A DNA stretch of 64,000 nucleotides from Cellulosimicrobium sp. ES-005 (GTDB lineage Bacteria; Actinomycetota; Actinomycetes; Actinomycetales; Cellulomonadaceae), in contig NZ_CP159290.1 in assembly GCF_040448685.1 (NCBI RefSeq), positions 2,604,001 through 2,668,000 on the forward strand, given 5' to 3'. Positions within the stretch are counted from its first letter, which is position 1. Each line of letters begins with the position of its first letter. Of this stretch, positions 1 to 8,565 are shown one piece after another. The notes beneath the pieces are model-generated. The model searched no databases. It was not told the origin of the DNA and saw only the letters and a program-made list of their open reading frames with translations. The position numbers and the translations under genes were made by a program.

Positions 1-637
1 TCTCCGGCGGCACGAACGCGCTCGACACGTACGGCAGGAACAGCATGAAGAAGCTGAACCCCCCGGCCGCGGCGGGCGACCGCACCAGCACGCCCACGAA
101 GGCCGCGACGCTCGTGATCGCGAGCACGTACGCGGCGACGACCCCGACGGCTCCCAGCCACTCGATCGCGGTCGCGTCGGGCCGGAAGCCGATGAGGAAC
201 GCGACGCCCAGCACGACGGCCGTCGTCACGAGGTTCTTCACGACGCTCGCCACGACGTGCCCCACGAGCACCGTCCCGCTCGCGATCGGCATCGACCGGA
301 AGCGGTCCATGATGCCGCCGGACATGTCCTGCTCGACGGCGATCGCCGTGTTCGACGCCCCGTAGCCCGCGCACAGCAGGATGATCCCCGGCGTCGCGTA
401 CGTGACGTAGTCCGTGCCGACGCTCATCGCGCCGCCGAACACGTACACGAACAGGATCATGAGCATCACCGGCAGCACGAGCGCGAGGATCAGCTCGTCC
501 GGCTCGCGGCGCACGAGCCGCAGCGAGCGCGCGACCATCGTCCCGGCGTCGGCGAGCACGTGGCGGCCCGGCCGGGCCGTAGGGGCAGGGAGACGCGGCG
601 TCGTGCCCGACGGCGCAGCGGCGGTCTGGGCGGTCAT
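1..637 (-). CDS. ABC-2 type drug exporter permease, DrrB family (3' part cut by window edge)
   Basis: Membrane subunit of an ABC-2 exporter of the daunorubicin-resistance (DrrB) type, acting with the ATPase just upstream. The first ~212 residues are visible. They show a short Pro/Ala-rich N-terminus, a conserved RREPDELI stretch before the first membrane helix (LILALVLPVMLMILF), then the family's GIILLCAGYG helix and the motif MDRFRSMPI near residue 112, followed by two further hydrophobic segments. The ATG at 637 overlaps the TGA of the ATPase gene (ATGA, 634-637), so the two are translationally coupled. The C-terminal part runs off the window. Substrate unknown; a TetR gene lies beyond the ATPase and probably controls both. 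Confidence 0.9.
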   Translation of the reverse strand, partial: MTAQTAAAPSGTTPRLPAPTARPGRHVLADAGTMVARSLRLVRREPDELILALVLPVMLMILFVYVFGGAMSVGTDYVTYATPGIILLCAGYGASNTAIAVEQDMSGGIMDRFRSMPIASGTVLVGHVVASVVKNLVTTAVVLGVAFLIGFRPDATAIEWLGAVGVVAAYVLAITSVAAFVGVLVRSPAAAGGFSFFMLFLPYVSSAFVPPE

Positions 638-1650
638 GCTGCGGTCTCCTCACGGTCGGCCTCGTGGTCGGTCTCGGTCGTGCCGCGGTCCCGGTCACGC
701 GTCCGTGCGGCGTGGCCCGTCAGGGTGAGGAACACGTCGTCGAGCGTCGGCTCCCGCACCTCCCACCGCACCGGCTCGACGCCGGTCGCCGCCACCGCGG
801 CGAGGACGTCGCGGACGTGCTCGACCGACCCGTCGGTGGGGACGCGGAGCGTCGCGGAGGTGAGGTCGAGCGCCTCCGGCCACGGTCCCGCGGCCCCGAC
901 CGACGCCGCCGCGGCGGCCGACGCGAAGGTGAGCTCGATGCTCGCGTCGCCGACGCGGCGCTTGAGGTCGGGCGGGGAGCCCTCGGCGACGACGCGGCCG
1001 TCGTCGATCAGCGCGACGCGGTCGGCGAGCTGGTCGGCCTCCTCGAGGTACTGCGTCGTGAGGAACAGGCTCGTGCCGTCGGCGACGACGCCACGGATCA
1101 CCTCCCACATGGTCTGGCGGCTGCGCGGGTCGAGGCCGGTGGTGGGCTCGTCGAGGAACATGACCTGGGGACGGGTGAGGAGCCCGGCCGCCAGGTCGAG
1201 CCGGCGGCGCATGCCGCCGGAGTAGGTCCCGACGCGGCGGTCGGCGGCCGCGGCGAGGTCGAACGCGTCGAGCAGGCCGTCGACGCGGGCGCGCGCGGCC
1301 CGGCGGGGCAGGTGCGCGAGGCGGCCCATCATCGTGAGGTTCTCGCGGCCCGTCTGCTTCTCGTCGACCGCCGCGTACTGGCCGGTGAGGCTGATGAGGC
1401 CGCGGACGCGTGCGGCCTCGCGCACGACGTCGTGGCCCGCGACCGTCGCCGTGCCGCCGTCGGGACGCAGGAGGGTGGCGAGGATGCGGACCGTGGTGGT
1501 CTTCCCCGCCCCGTTGGGGCCGAGCAGGGCGAGGACCTCGCCGCGGCGCAGCGTGAGGTCGACGCCGTCGAGCACGCGCACGGGGCGGCGCGGTGTCCCG
1601 TAGCTCTTGCGCAGGCCGTCGGCGTGCACGAGCACGTCCGGTGCGGGCAT
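634..1650 (-). CDS. ABC exporter ATP-binding protein, DrrA family
   Basis: ATPase subunit (338 aa) of a DrrAB-type drug or lipid exporter. It shows Walker A GPNGAGKTTT (about residues 44-53), the DrrA-type Q-loop region with TGQYAAVDE, signature SGGMRRRLDLA, Walker B VMFLDEPTTGLD and a switch region LFLTTQYLEEAD. The C-terminal ~100 residues match the DUF4162-type extension of this family. I chose the ATG at 1650 because TGGAGG lies 7 nt upstream; an upstream in-frame extension has no support and crosses the regulatory region. First gene of a two-gene operon with the permease. A divergent TetR gene starts 120 bp away. Confidence 0.95.
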   Translation of the reverse strand: MPAPDVLVHADGLRKSYGTPRRPVRVLDGVDLTLRRGEVLALLGPNGAGKTTTVRILATLLRPDGGTATVAGHDVVREAARVRGLISLTGQYAAVDEKQTGRENLTMMGRLAHLPRRAARARVDGLLDAFDLAAAADRRVGTYSGGMRRRLDLAAGLLTRPQVMFLDEPTTGLDPRSRQTMWEVIRGVVADGTSLFLTTQYLEEADQLADRVALIDDGRVVAEGSPPDLKRRVGDASIELTFASAAAAASVGAAGPWPEALDLTSATLRVPTDGSVEHVRDVLAAVAATGVEPVRWEVREPTLDDVFLTLTGHAARTRDRDRGTTETDHEADREETAA

Positions 1651-1716
1651 GAGGCCTCCAGGGTTCAGGCGGCAGAACCGCGTGTGAGAGAAACTGTTTA
1701 TGCGATCCACTGTTCT

Positions 1717-1731
1717 GTGTACGGTAGACAC
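1717..1731. promoter_or_regulatory. Candidate TetR operator between exporter operon and regulator gene
   Basis: GTGT-N7-ACAC inverted repeat in the 120-bp divergent gap between the exporter ATPase and the TetR gene. The surrounding 1685-1740 stretch is clearly more AT-rich than its flanks, as expected for back-to-back promoters. A TANNNT-type -10 (TACGGT, 1720-1725) for the rightward gene lies inside the repeat. The arms are short, so this is a candidate only. Confidence 0.45.
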
Positions 1732-1770
1732 GGTTTCGTGGGCGGTCAAGGCCCGCGGGAGGATGACGAG

Positions 1771-2646
1771 ATGACCACGCCCGAACCCACCGAGCGGCAC
1801 GCGCCCGACGAGTCGGCCCCGACGACGGAGCTGCCGCCCGCGATCGCGCGCCTCTGGGGTCGCGCACCCGGCCCGCGGCGCGGCCCCAAGCCCGCGCTGA
1901 CGGTCGAGCAGGTGGTGCGGGCCGCCGTCGACCTCGCCGACGCCGAGGGCCTGCCCGCGGTCTCCATGGCGCGCGTCGCGGAGGCGCTCGGCTACACGCC
2001 GATGGCGCTCTACCGGTACGTCGAGAGCAAGGACGAGCTCCTCGTCCTCATGGCCGACGCCGCGGCGGACGTGCTCACCCTGCCCCCGTACGACGAGGGC
2101 GACTGGCGCGCCGGGCTCGAGGCCTGGACCCGCGCGCAGATCGCGGGCGTCCTCGCGCGGCCGTGGTTCCTCGACCTACCGCTGACGACGGCGCAGGTCG
2201 GGCCGAACCGCCTGCGCTGGATCGACCGCGCGTTCGCGATCCTCGCACCGCTCGACCTGACGGTGGACGAGAAGCTGCAGATCGTCGGGCTCCTCGCCCA
2301 GCACGTGCTCGGCGAGGGCCGCGTCCAGGTCGAGACCCGGCGTGCGGCCGCGGAGGCCGTGCGCCGCGCCCAGGGCCTGCCCGCCGACACCCCCGAGTCC
2401 GACCTCGACACGGACGCGGTCGCCGCCGCCAACCCGTACGCCGACTACGAGCTCGTGCTCACGCGGCTCGTCGATCCCGAGACCTATCCCGCGCTCACCG
2501 GCGCGCTGGCCTCGTGGTCGCCGACCGCACCGCAGCCCGACGACTGGGAGAGCGACATCGGCTTCGGCCTCGACATCCTCCTCGACGGGATCGAGGCCTT
2601 CGTCGCCCGGCGCGCCACCGCCCGCAGGGCCGCCGACCACGGCTGA
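1771..2646 (+). CDS. TetR-family transcriptional regulator
   Basis: 291-aa one-component repressor, probably of the divergent DrrAB-type exporter. A Pro-rich N-terminal tail (about 45 residues) precedes the HTH: residues 45-95 read LTVEQVVRAAVDLADAEG, then MARVAEALGYTPMALYRYV and KDELLVLM, which is textbook TetR_N. The C-terminal ~190 residues fit the tetracycline-repressor-like C-terminal domain (long form) with an LDILLDGIEAF end. Start ATG 1771 is preceded by GCGGGAGGATGACG, a good ribosome site; an in-frame reading continues far upstream but overlaps the opposite gene. Ligand not predictable. Confidence 0.9.
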   Translation: MTTPEPTERHAPDESAPTTELPPAIARLWGRAPGPRRGPKPALTVEQVVRAAVDLADAEGLPAVSMARVAEALGYTPMALYRYVESKDELLVLMADAAADVLTLPPYDEGDWRAGLEAWTRAQIAGVLARPWFLDLPLTTAQVGPNRLRWIDRAFAILAPLDLTVDEKLQIVGLLAQHVLGEGRVQVETRRAAAEAVRRAQGLPADTPESDLDTDAVAAANPYADYELVLTRLVDPETYPALTGALASWSPTAPQPDDWESDIGFGLDILLDGIEAFVARRATARRAADHG

Positions 2647-2698
2647 CCGCCCACGGTGCCCGGGTCGCGAGCGGGCCGTAGTCGGCGCTCGGAGCCGG

Positions 2699-4408
2699 TC
2701 AGGGCGTCGGCTGGACCGGGGCGTCGGGCACCTGGACGTCGGGCAGGTCCGGCAGGTCGAGCGTCGGGACGTCGATGCTCGGGATGTCGACGTCCTCCAT
2801 CCGGTCGCGCAGCTCCTCCTGACGGATGCGGTTGTTCTCCTGGATGCAGGAGAGCCGGGTCACGGGACGGCCGCCGCACTCCTGGACCTCCGAATCCGGG
2901 TCGCGCGGGGCCTTCGGCGACTGGACGTAGCGGCCGTCGGCGTCGTGCGCGTTCGGCGTGACGGGCAGCGCGACGACGGCCGCGACGCCGCTGACGGCGA
3001 GGAGCGCCGTCGTGACGAGGAGGACCGCCGCGCCCAGCCCGGCGCGGACCGCGGCGCCGGCGCTCACGGGCAGGCGCTCGTCCGACGCCGCGCGCTGCCG
3101 CTCCGCCGCACGCCACGCGACCCACAGGCCGACCGTCACCGGGAGCACGAACGCCACGGCGGCCAGCGCCGCGACCGAGCGGGCGTCCTCGCGCGCGAGC
3201 GCCCCCGGCCCGATCGCCGCGACGACGACCGCGACGATCCCCGTCACGACCGTGCGGCGCACCGCGGCGCCGCGCAGACCCGAGCGCAGCCCGGCGATCC
3301 GCGCCGCGCCCACCGGGCCGGGCGGGAGGTACCCCAGGTCGCGCGTCTGCGTGACCATGGCCGCGTACAGGACGGCCGAGGTCACGGTCGTCACCGCGAG
3401 CACCGCACCGAGGGCGACGAGGAACCACCGCACGACGACGGCGTCGCGCACCACGTACAGCAGCGCGAGCCCCGCGAGCACGCCCGCCCAGCCCACGACG
3501 ACCGCCGCGACCGCCCCGCCGCGCAACGGCGTCTGGCGGAGGGTGCGGCGCAGCAGCCCGCGGGGGACCTGGAGGAGCACCGGGAGCACGCGCAGGGCCG
3601 TGATCGCCGTCCACAGCAGGACGACGATCCCCCAGAGCGGCACGCCGCCGACGTGCGCGTCGCTCATCGAGAACGTGACGACGAGCGCGACCGCCCCGAC
3701 GAGCAGCACCGGCATCTCGACGAGGCGCAGCACCTGCTGCCACACGCTGAGATGCAGCAGGTAGCCGGCCTCGGCGTGCTCCGGGTTCGCCGCGAGGACG
3801 CTGCTGTACCCCTTCGCGCTGCGGCCGGTGTCGAGGGCGAGCGCCGCGTCGAGGTAGAGCAGGTCCTCGTGCTCCGGGGCGACGCCGAGGCCGTGGCGCA
3901 CGAGCGCGCGCGCCCGGTCGTCGTCCCCGAGGCGCGACCACAGCCGCGCCGCCTGCGCGAGCCGGTCGGGGTTCTCGGGCGCGAGCGCGAGCGCCGCGTC
4001 GATGCGCTCGCGCGCGAGCCTCCGGTCGGCACCGCGGACCCGGCCCGACAGGTGCGTGTCCGCGAGCTGCAGGTGGTACCGCGCGTCGTCGGGGTCGAGC
4101 TCGAGCGCCTTCGCCGCGGCGTCGCGCGCTCCCGGCACGTCGCCCGTGTTCTGGCGCGCGATCGACAGCAGGTGGAGCGCGCCGTCGGCCGTGGGCTGGG
4201 CGCCCACGACCTGCTCCAGCAGCGGCAGCGCCTCGGCCGACCGCTGCAGGTGCAGCCGCACCCAGGCGGCGGTGAGGAGCAGCCGCGGGTCGTCGGGCAC
4301 GCTCGCGAGCGCGTCGTCGACCTCGTCGAGCGCACGCTCGGGCCGCCCCATCTGGACGAGCAGCTCCGCGCGCGAGGCGACGGCGCGCGGGTCGGTCGTG
4401 GTGCTCAC
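2699..4408 (-). CDS. TPR-repeat multi-span membrane protein paired with AAA+ ATPase
   Basis: 569-aa protein of unknown function. Residues 1-230 form tandem tetratricopeptide repeats (RAELLVQMGRPERALDEVDDAL, shown in part; ALELDPDDARYHLQLAD; ALALAPENPDRLAQAARL). About seven or eight hydrophobic segments follow between residues 235 and 490. The C-terminal tail has two cysteines (CGGRPVTRLSC) and a Pro/Asp-rich repetitive end. GTG start at 4408 has GGAGG about 10 nt upstream. It begins 20 bp after the end of the AAA+ ATPase gene, which itself carries an N-terminal TPR, so the two very likely act together: a cytosolic TPR domain on the membrane partner and a TPR-tethered remodelling ATPase. No family name recognised. 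Confidence 0.8.
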   Translation of the reverse strand: MSTTTDPRAVASRAELLVQMGRPERALDEVDDALASVPDDPRLLLTAAWVRLHLQRSAEALPLLEQVVGAQPTADGALHLLSIARQNTGDVPGARDAAAKALELDPDDARYHLQLADTHLSGRVRGADRRLARERIDAALALAPENPDRLAQAARLWSRLGDDDRARALVRHGLGVAPEHEDLLYLDAALALDTGRSAKGYSSVLAANPEHAEAGYLLHLSVWQQVLRLVEMPVLLVGAVALVVTFSMSDAHVGGVPLWGIVVLLWTAITALRVLPVLLQVPRGLLRRTLRQTPLRGGAVAAVVVGWAGVLAGLALLYVVRDAVVVRWFLVALGAVLAVTTVTSAVLYAAMVTQTRDLGYLPPGPVGAARIAGLRSGLRGAAVRRTVVTGIVAVVVAAIGPGALAREDARSVAALAAVAFVLPVTVGLWVAWRAAERQRAASDERLPVSAGAAVRAGLGAAVLLVTTALLAVSGVAAVVALPVTPNAHDADGRYVQSPKAPRDPDSEVQECGGRPVTRLSCIQENNRIRQEELRDRMEDVDIPSIDVPTLDLPDLPDVQVPDAPVQPTP

Positions 4409-4428
4409 GGTCCGGGGTCCTCCGGCGC

Positions 4429-5985
4429 TCAGAGCATGCGCCGCGCGCGCAGGTACGCGGCGAGGTCGTCGTAGCGGCCGTCGTTGTTCGCGAACGTGAC
4501 GACGTTGCGCGCGGACTGGAGCCACGCCGTCGTCGAGGGCCGCACGTCCGCGAGCGCCGCGTCGAGGTCGGCCATGGTGATCGGGCGCACCTGCCCGGTC
4601 GCGATGGAGTCCATCATCGCCTTCTCCGCCGCCGTCGCCGCGAGGTGCTCGAGGTCGGCGCCGGAGAAGCCGTCGGTGCGCTGCACGACCGCGCGCAGGT
4701 CGATCCCCGCGACCGGGCGGCCCGCGAGGTGGTGGCGCAGGATCGCCTCGCGCGCGGGCTCGTCGGGCGGCAGCACGAGCACGACGCGGTCGAACCGCCC
4801 GGGCCGCAGCAGCGCGGTGTCGACGTCCCACGGGTGGTTCGTGGCGCCGAGGACGAACAGCCCGTCGTTGTCGGAGCCGATGCCGTCCATCTCCTGGAGG
4901 AGCTGGTTGACCACGGTCCGCATGCCCGACGAGCCGGAGTACTGCGCGCGCTTGCCGCCGATCGCGTCGACCTCGTCGAGGAACAGCACGGCCGGCGCGA
5001 GCTGGCGCGCGCGCTGGAACAGCGCGTGGAGGTTCTGCTCGCTCTCCCCCATGAACTTGTCGAGGATGTCCGCGAGCGTCACGGTGAGGAACCGTGCGCC
5101 GAGCTCGCCCGCGACGGCCCGCGCCATGTACGTCTTGCCGGTCCCGGGAGGCCCGTAGAGCAGAAGCCCGCCGCGCAACGACTTGCCGAACGCCTTCGCG
5201 ATCGCCTGGTGGCGCATCGGCTCCAGGAACGCCTCCCGGATGCGCTGCTTCACCGGCTCCAGGCCGCCGACGTCCGCGAGCGTCACCGTCTCGCGCGAGA
5301 CCTCCAGCAGGCCCGAGCCGTCGTCGGGGGCGTCGTCGCGCGCGGGGACGAGGAACGGCCCGTCGCCCGGTGCGGGCGGGACGGCGTCGTCGTCCGTGCG
5401 GGGCACGCCGCCCGGGCCGGCGGGCGGTGCGGCGGGCACCTGTGCGGGCGGCGCCTCGACGACGGGTGTCTCGACGAACGGTGCCGGGACGTGGACGCCC
5501 ACCTCGTGCTCCAGCCGGTCCCAGTCGATGCCCGACGGCGCCGCCGGGCCCGGGGCTGCGGGGGCGCCGGGCCCGGTGGACGGGGCGGGCTCGGCGGGGA
5601 TCCCCGCGGTCGGGGTCGCGGGCGCGCCGGGGGCGCGCGGGACGGTCGCGTCGGACGGGACGCCCGTGATGATCCCGTCGTCGGGGCCGCCGGGGGCGGA
5701 CGCCGGCGCGTGCAGGCCGGTGACCGGGGCCGGCGGTGCAGCGGGGGCCGTCGCGGGCCGGTCGGCCGCGGGGCCGCTCCCCGTCGCCGCGGCGACGGCC
5801 GAGTCCTGGACCAGGCGCAGCGCCTCGCCGTCCGCCGGGTCGATCCGGAGCGCGGCGCTCGCCTGCTCGAGCGCCTCGACCGGACGCCCCGCCGCCAGCA
5901 GGAGGCTCGCGTAGTGGACGCGCAGCGGGGCGCTCGACGGCGCGGCCGCCACCGCGGCGGCGAGCGCGGCCAGGGCGTCGGACAT
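4429..5985 (-). CDS. TPR-AAA+ ATPase (Cdc48/FtsH-like AAA domain)
   Basis: 518-aa cytosolic ATPase. Residues 1-60 hold a TPR-like helical hairpin (VHYASLLLAAGRPVEALEQ). Residues 65-245 are a low-complexity Pro/Ala/Gly linker. The AAA+ domain spans about 250-510: GGLEPVKQRIREAF, Walker A GPPGTGKTYMA (near residue 283), Walker B VLFLDEVDAIGG, sensor 1 GATNHPWDVD, arginine-finger region LLRPGRFDRVVLVLPP, and a C-terminal lid with DGFSGADLEHLA. The classical AAA subfamily (Cdc48, FtsH, spastin type) remodels or unfolds proteins. No protease or second AAA domain is present. ATG 5985 has AAGGAG 7 nt upstream; an upstream in-frame extension would cross the promoter gap. Likely co-transcribed with the TPR membrane protein downstream. 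Confidence 0.88.
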   Translation of the reverse strand: MSDALAALAAAVAAAPSSAPLRVHYASLLLAAGRPVEALEQASAALRIDPADGEALRLVQDSAVAAATGSGPAADRPATAPAAPPAPVTGLHAPASAPGGPDDGIITGVPSDATVPRAPGAPATPTAGIPAEPAPSTGPGAPAAPGPAAPSGIDWDRLEHEVGVHVPAPFVETPVVEAPPAQVPAAPPAGPGGVPRTDDDAVPPAPGDGPFLVPARDDAPDDGSGLLEVSRETVTLADVGGLEPVKQRIREAFLEPMRHQAIAKAFGKSLRGGLLLYGPPGTGKTYMARAVAGELGARFLTVTLADILDKFMGESEQNLHALFQRARQLAPAVLFLDEVDAIGGKRAQYSGSSGMRTVVNQLLQEMDGIGSDNDGLFVLGATNHPWDVDTALLRPGRFDRVVLVLPPDEPAREAILRHHLAGRPVAGIDLRAVVQRTDGFSGADLEHLAATAAEKAMMDSIATGQVRPITMADLDAALADVRPSTTAWLQSARNVVTFANNDGRYDDLAAYLRARRML

Positions 5986-6206
5986 GGGTGCTCCTTGGGT
6001 CGGGCGGGGACGACGACGCCGGTGCGCCCGTGAGCGCGGCCGGCCGGGAACAGTGTGCCCCGGACCGGTGACGCCGACCATCGGCACCCTGCCACCTGCG
6101 CCGTCCCCGGGAGCCTGACCGTGCACAGGCCCGGACACCGCGGTCCCCGTCCACAGCGCGCACCGGAGGGCGCCTCCGTGTCGGCGGGACCGGGCAGAGT
6201 GGACGC

Positions 6207-6842
6207 ATGACGACCGACACGACCGCGTCGACACCCCTCGCGGTGCCCGACGACGCGCCCGCCGAGGCCCCCGGCGGTCCCCGACCCGGCGCCCGCTGCT
6301 TCGGCGACGGCGACCCGCTCTACGAGGAGTACCACGACACCGAGTGGGCGGTCCCGGTCCACGGGGACACGGCGCTGTTCGAGCGCCTGGCGCTGGAGGG
6401 GTTCCAGTCCGGCCTGTCGTGGATCACCGTGCTGCGCAAGCGCCCCGCCTTCCGCGAGGTGTTCGCGGGGTTCGACCCGGAGGCCGTCGCCGCGTTCGCC
6501 GAGCCCGACGTCGAGCGCCTCCTCGCCGACGCGCGCATCATCCGCAACCGGCAGAAGATCACGGCCACGATCGACAACGCGCGCGCCCTGCTGGCGCTCC
6601 AGGAGAGCGGGCGCACGCTGGACGAGCTGATCTGGTCGTTCGCGCCACCGGCCCGTCGCGAGCGCCCCGCGACCTGGGGCGACGTCCCGGGGCTCACCCC
6701 CGAGTCGACCGCGCTCTCGAAGGCGCTCAAGAAGCTGGGCTTCCGCTTCGTCGGGCCGACGACGGCCTATGCCGCGATGCAGGCCTGCGGGCTCGTGGAC
6801 GACCACCTCGCGACCTGCCCCGTCGTGCTGCGCCGCCCGTGA
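6207..6842 (+). CDS. tag: DNA-3-methyladenine glycosylase I
   Basis: 211-aa base-excision repair enzyme that removes 3-methyladenine from alkylated DNA. The zinc-snap residues of Tag are present: C31 and H43 (RCFGDGDPLYEEYHDTEW) and H200 and C204 (GLVDDHLATC). The family core LEGFQSGLSWITVLRKR, IIRNRQKI, and ALSKALKKLGFRFVGPTT is intact. A Pro/Ala-rich 25-residue N-terminal extension is unusual compared with E. coli Tag (187 aa). No Shine-Dalgarno is seen; CAGAGT (6195-6200) ends 6 nt before the ATG, so the mRNA may be leaderless. The AAA+ gene is divergent; the two look unrelated. Confidence 0.96.
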   Translation: MTTDTTASTPLAVPDDAPAEAPGGPRPGARCFGDGDPLYEEYHDTEWAVPVHGDTALFERLALEGFQSGLSWITVLRKRPAFREVFAGFDPEAVAAFAEPDVERLLADARIIRNRQKITATIDNARALLALQESGRTLDELIWSFAPPARRERPATWGDVPGLTPESTALSKALKKLGFRFVGPTTAYAAMQACGLVDDHLATCPVVLRRP

Positions 6843-6995
6843 GCGGCGGCGAGCCGCACCTCGGTCCGCGCCGTCGCCTCCGCGGACGGCTCGCGACTCC
6901 GGTGTGGCAGGGCGAGCGGACCGTCAGGCGTCTCCGTGCGCGGCCCTGCCCCCTGGCGGCGACCACATGGTGAGACGAGGTGCGACGATGGCCTC

Positions 6996-8438
6996 ATGAG
7001 CGCGTACGTGTCCGTCCTCGACCTCTTCTCCGTCGGCGTGGGTCCGTCGAGCTCGCACACCGTCGGGCCGATGCGGGCCGCGAAGGCGTTCGTCGCGACG
7101 CTGGACGACCGCGGCGTGCTGGGCGAGGTCGCCGGGCTGCGGGTCGTGCTGTGCGGGTCGCTCGGGGCGACGGGAGCGGGCCACGGCACGCCGGACGCCG
7201 TGGTCGCGGGGCTGCTCGGCCTCGACCCCGAGACGTGCGACCCGGCGCGCGTCCCCGGCTCGTGGGAGAAGCTGGGCGACGGCGCGCCCGTCGCGCTGCT
7301 GGGCCGGCACCGCATCACGATGACGAGCGCCGACGTGCGCCTCGCGCCGCTGACCCGGATGCCGGGCCACCCCAACGGCATGCGGTTCACCGCGCTCGAC
7401 GCGAGCGGGGCTCCGCTCGCGGAGGAGGCGTACTACTCGGTCGGCGGCGGCTTCGTGCTCACCGCCGCCGCGCTCGAGTCCGCGGCCGCGAACGAGGCGG
7501 CGCAGCTCGGCGCCGAGCTCGCGGGCGAGGCGATCGACCCCGGGACGGAGCCGTCGGGCGTACCGTTCCCGTTCGCCAACGCCGCCGAGCTCCTCGCGCT
7601 GTGCGAGCGCGAGCGCACCTCGATCGCGGCGGTCGCGTGGGCGAACGAGTCCGCCCTGCGCCCCGCCGCCGAGGTCGGGGCGGGCGTCGACCGGATCTGG
7701 GACACCATGAGCGCGTGCGTGGACGCCGGTCTCGAGCGCGATGGGGTGCTGCCCGGTCGTCTCCAGGTCCGCCGTCGGGCACGGGCGCAGCGCGAACGTC
7801 TCGAGCTCGCCGACGAGCGCGGCGCCGACACGACAATCGAGTGGCTCCAGGCGTTCGCCATGGCCGTCAACGAGGAGAACGCCGACGGGCGCCGCGTCGT
7901 CACCGCCCCGACGAACGGCGCCGCGGGGATCATCCCCGCGGTCGGGCGCCACTTCCTGCGCACCCACCCGGACGTCGCCGCGGACCCCGCGCGCCGGCGT
8001 CGGGCCATGCGCACGTACCTCCTCACCGCCGCCGCGATCGGCGCGCTCTACAAGCGCAACGCGTCCATCTCCGGCGCGGAGGCGGGCTGCCAGGGCGAGG
8101 TCGGCTCGGCGTGCTCCATGGCGGCGGGAGCGATCTGCGCCGTCCTCGGCGGCACGCCCGCCCAGGTGGAGAACGCGGCCGAGATCGCGATGGAGCACAA
8201 CCTCGGGCTCACGTGCGACCCCGTCGGCGGGCTCGTCCAGGTCCCGTGCATCGAGCGCAACGCCATCGCCGCGTGCACCGCCGTCTCCGCGGCGCGCCTC
8301 GCCCTCCAGGGCGACGGCTCGCACGTCGTCTCGCTCGACACCGTCATCGAGACGATGCGCCAGACCGGCGTCGACATGTCGACCAAGTACAAGGAGACCT
8401 CGACGGGGGGCCTCGCCGTCAACGTCATCGAGTGCTGA
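6996..8438 (+). CDS. sdaA: L-serine ammonia-lyase, iron-sulfur type (single chain)
   Basis: 480-aa L-serine dehydratase that converts L-serine to pyruvate and ammonia. The beta domain starts SVLDLFSVGVGPSSSHTVGPM, and the alpha domain holds NEENADGRRVVTAPTNGAAG. Three cysteines fit the [4Fe-4S] ligands: C365 (AGCQGEVG), C407 (LTCDPVGG) and C418 (VPCIERN). Length and fused-domain order match the bacterial single-chain type. The ATG at 6996 has no ribosome site; GACGAT (6984-6989) lies 6 nt upstream, consistent with a leaderless mRNA. The last two codons and the stop lie inside the first unit of a tandem repeat. Pyruvate production fits the CstA and symporter genes elsewhere in the window, but they are far away. 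Confidence 0.95.
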   Translation: MSAYVSVLDLFSVGVGPSSSHTVGPMRAAKAFVATLDDRGVLGEVAGLRVVLCGSLGATGAGHGTPDAVVAGLLGLDPETCDPARVPGSWEKLGDGAPVALLGRHRITMTSADVRLAPLTRMPGHPNGMRFTALDASGAPLAEEAYYSVGGGFVLTAAALESAAANEAAQLGAELAGEAIDPGTEPSGVPFPFANAAELLALCERERTSIAAVAWANESALRPAAEVGAGVDRIWDTMSACVDAGLERDGVLPGRLQVRRRARAQRERLELADERGADTTIEWLQAFAMAVNEENADGRRVVTAPTNGAAGIIPAVGRHFLRTHPDVAADPARRRRAMRTYLLTAAAIGALYKRNASISGAEAGCQGEVGSACSMAAGAICAVLGGTPAQVENAAEIAMEHNLGLTCDPVGGLVQVPCIERNAIAACTAVSAARLALQGDGSHVVSLDTVIETMRQTGVDMSTKYKETSTGGLAVNVIEC

Positions 8439-8561
8439 GCCGGAGCGCAGCGAAGCAAGCAAAGGCTTCAGCACGACCACCAGGCCGAGTGCTGAGCCGG
8501 AGCGCAGCGAAGCAAGCAAAGGCTTCAGCACGACCGACAGCCCGAGTGCTGAGCCGGAGCG
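8430..8561. repeat. Tandem 57-bp hairpin repeat, 2.3 units, overlapping sdaA stop
   Basis: Two complete and one truncated copy with unit starts at 8430, 8487 and 8544 (period exactly 57 bp). Each complete unit has an inverted repeat, GTGCTGAGCC ... GGCTTCAGCAC (8432-8441 with 8464-8474; 8489-8498 with 8521-8531), with a 22-nt AG-rich middle (GGAGCGCAGCGAAGCAAGC). The sdaA stop codon is inside unit 1 and unit 3 stops 4 bp before the stop codon of the opposite acetyltransferase gene. The region therefore fills the whole convergent gap. Most likely duplicated terminator-type hairpins or a REP-like element. Confidence 0.85.
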
Positions 8562-8565
8562 CCGC

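Noticed and set aside
2699-6220. A single 1173-residue protein covering both TPR genes on the minus strand
   Set aside because: The upstream part reads the AAA+ gene in the wrong frame. The GTG at 4408 with GGAGG gives a clean TPR protein, and the AAA+ frame is intact separately.
6843-6995. Riboswitch or leader RNA before sdaA
   Set aside because: No serine- or glycine-responsive fold could be recognised, and the gene seems leaderless.
8430-8561. CRISPR array
   Set aside because: Units are contiguous 57-bp repeats with no unique spacers, and no cas genes are present.
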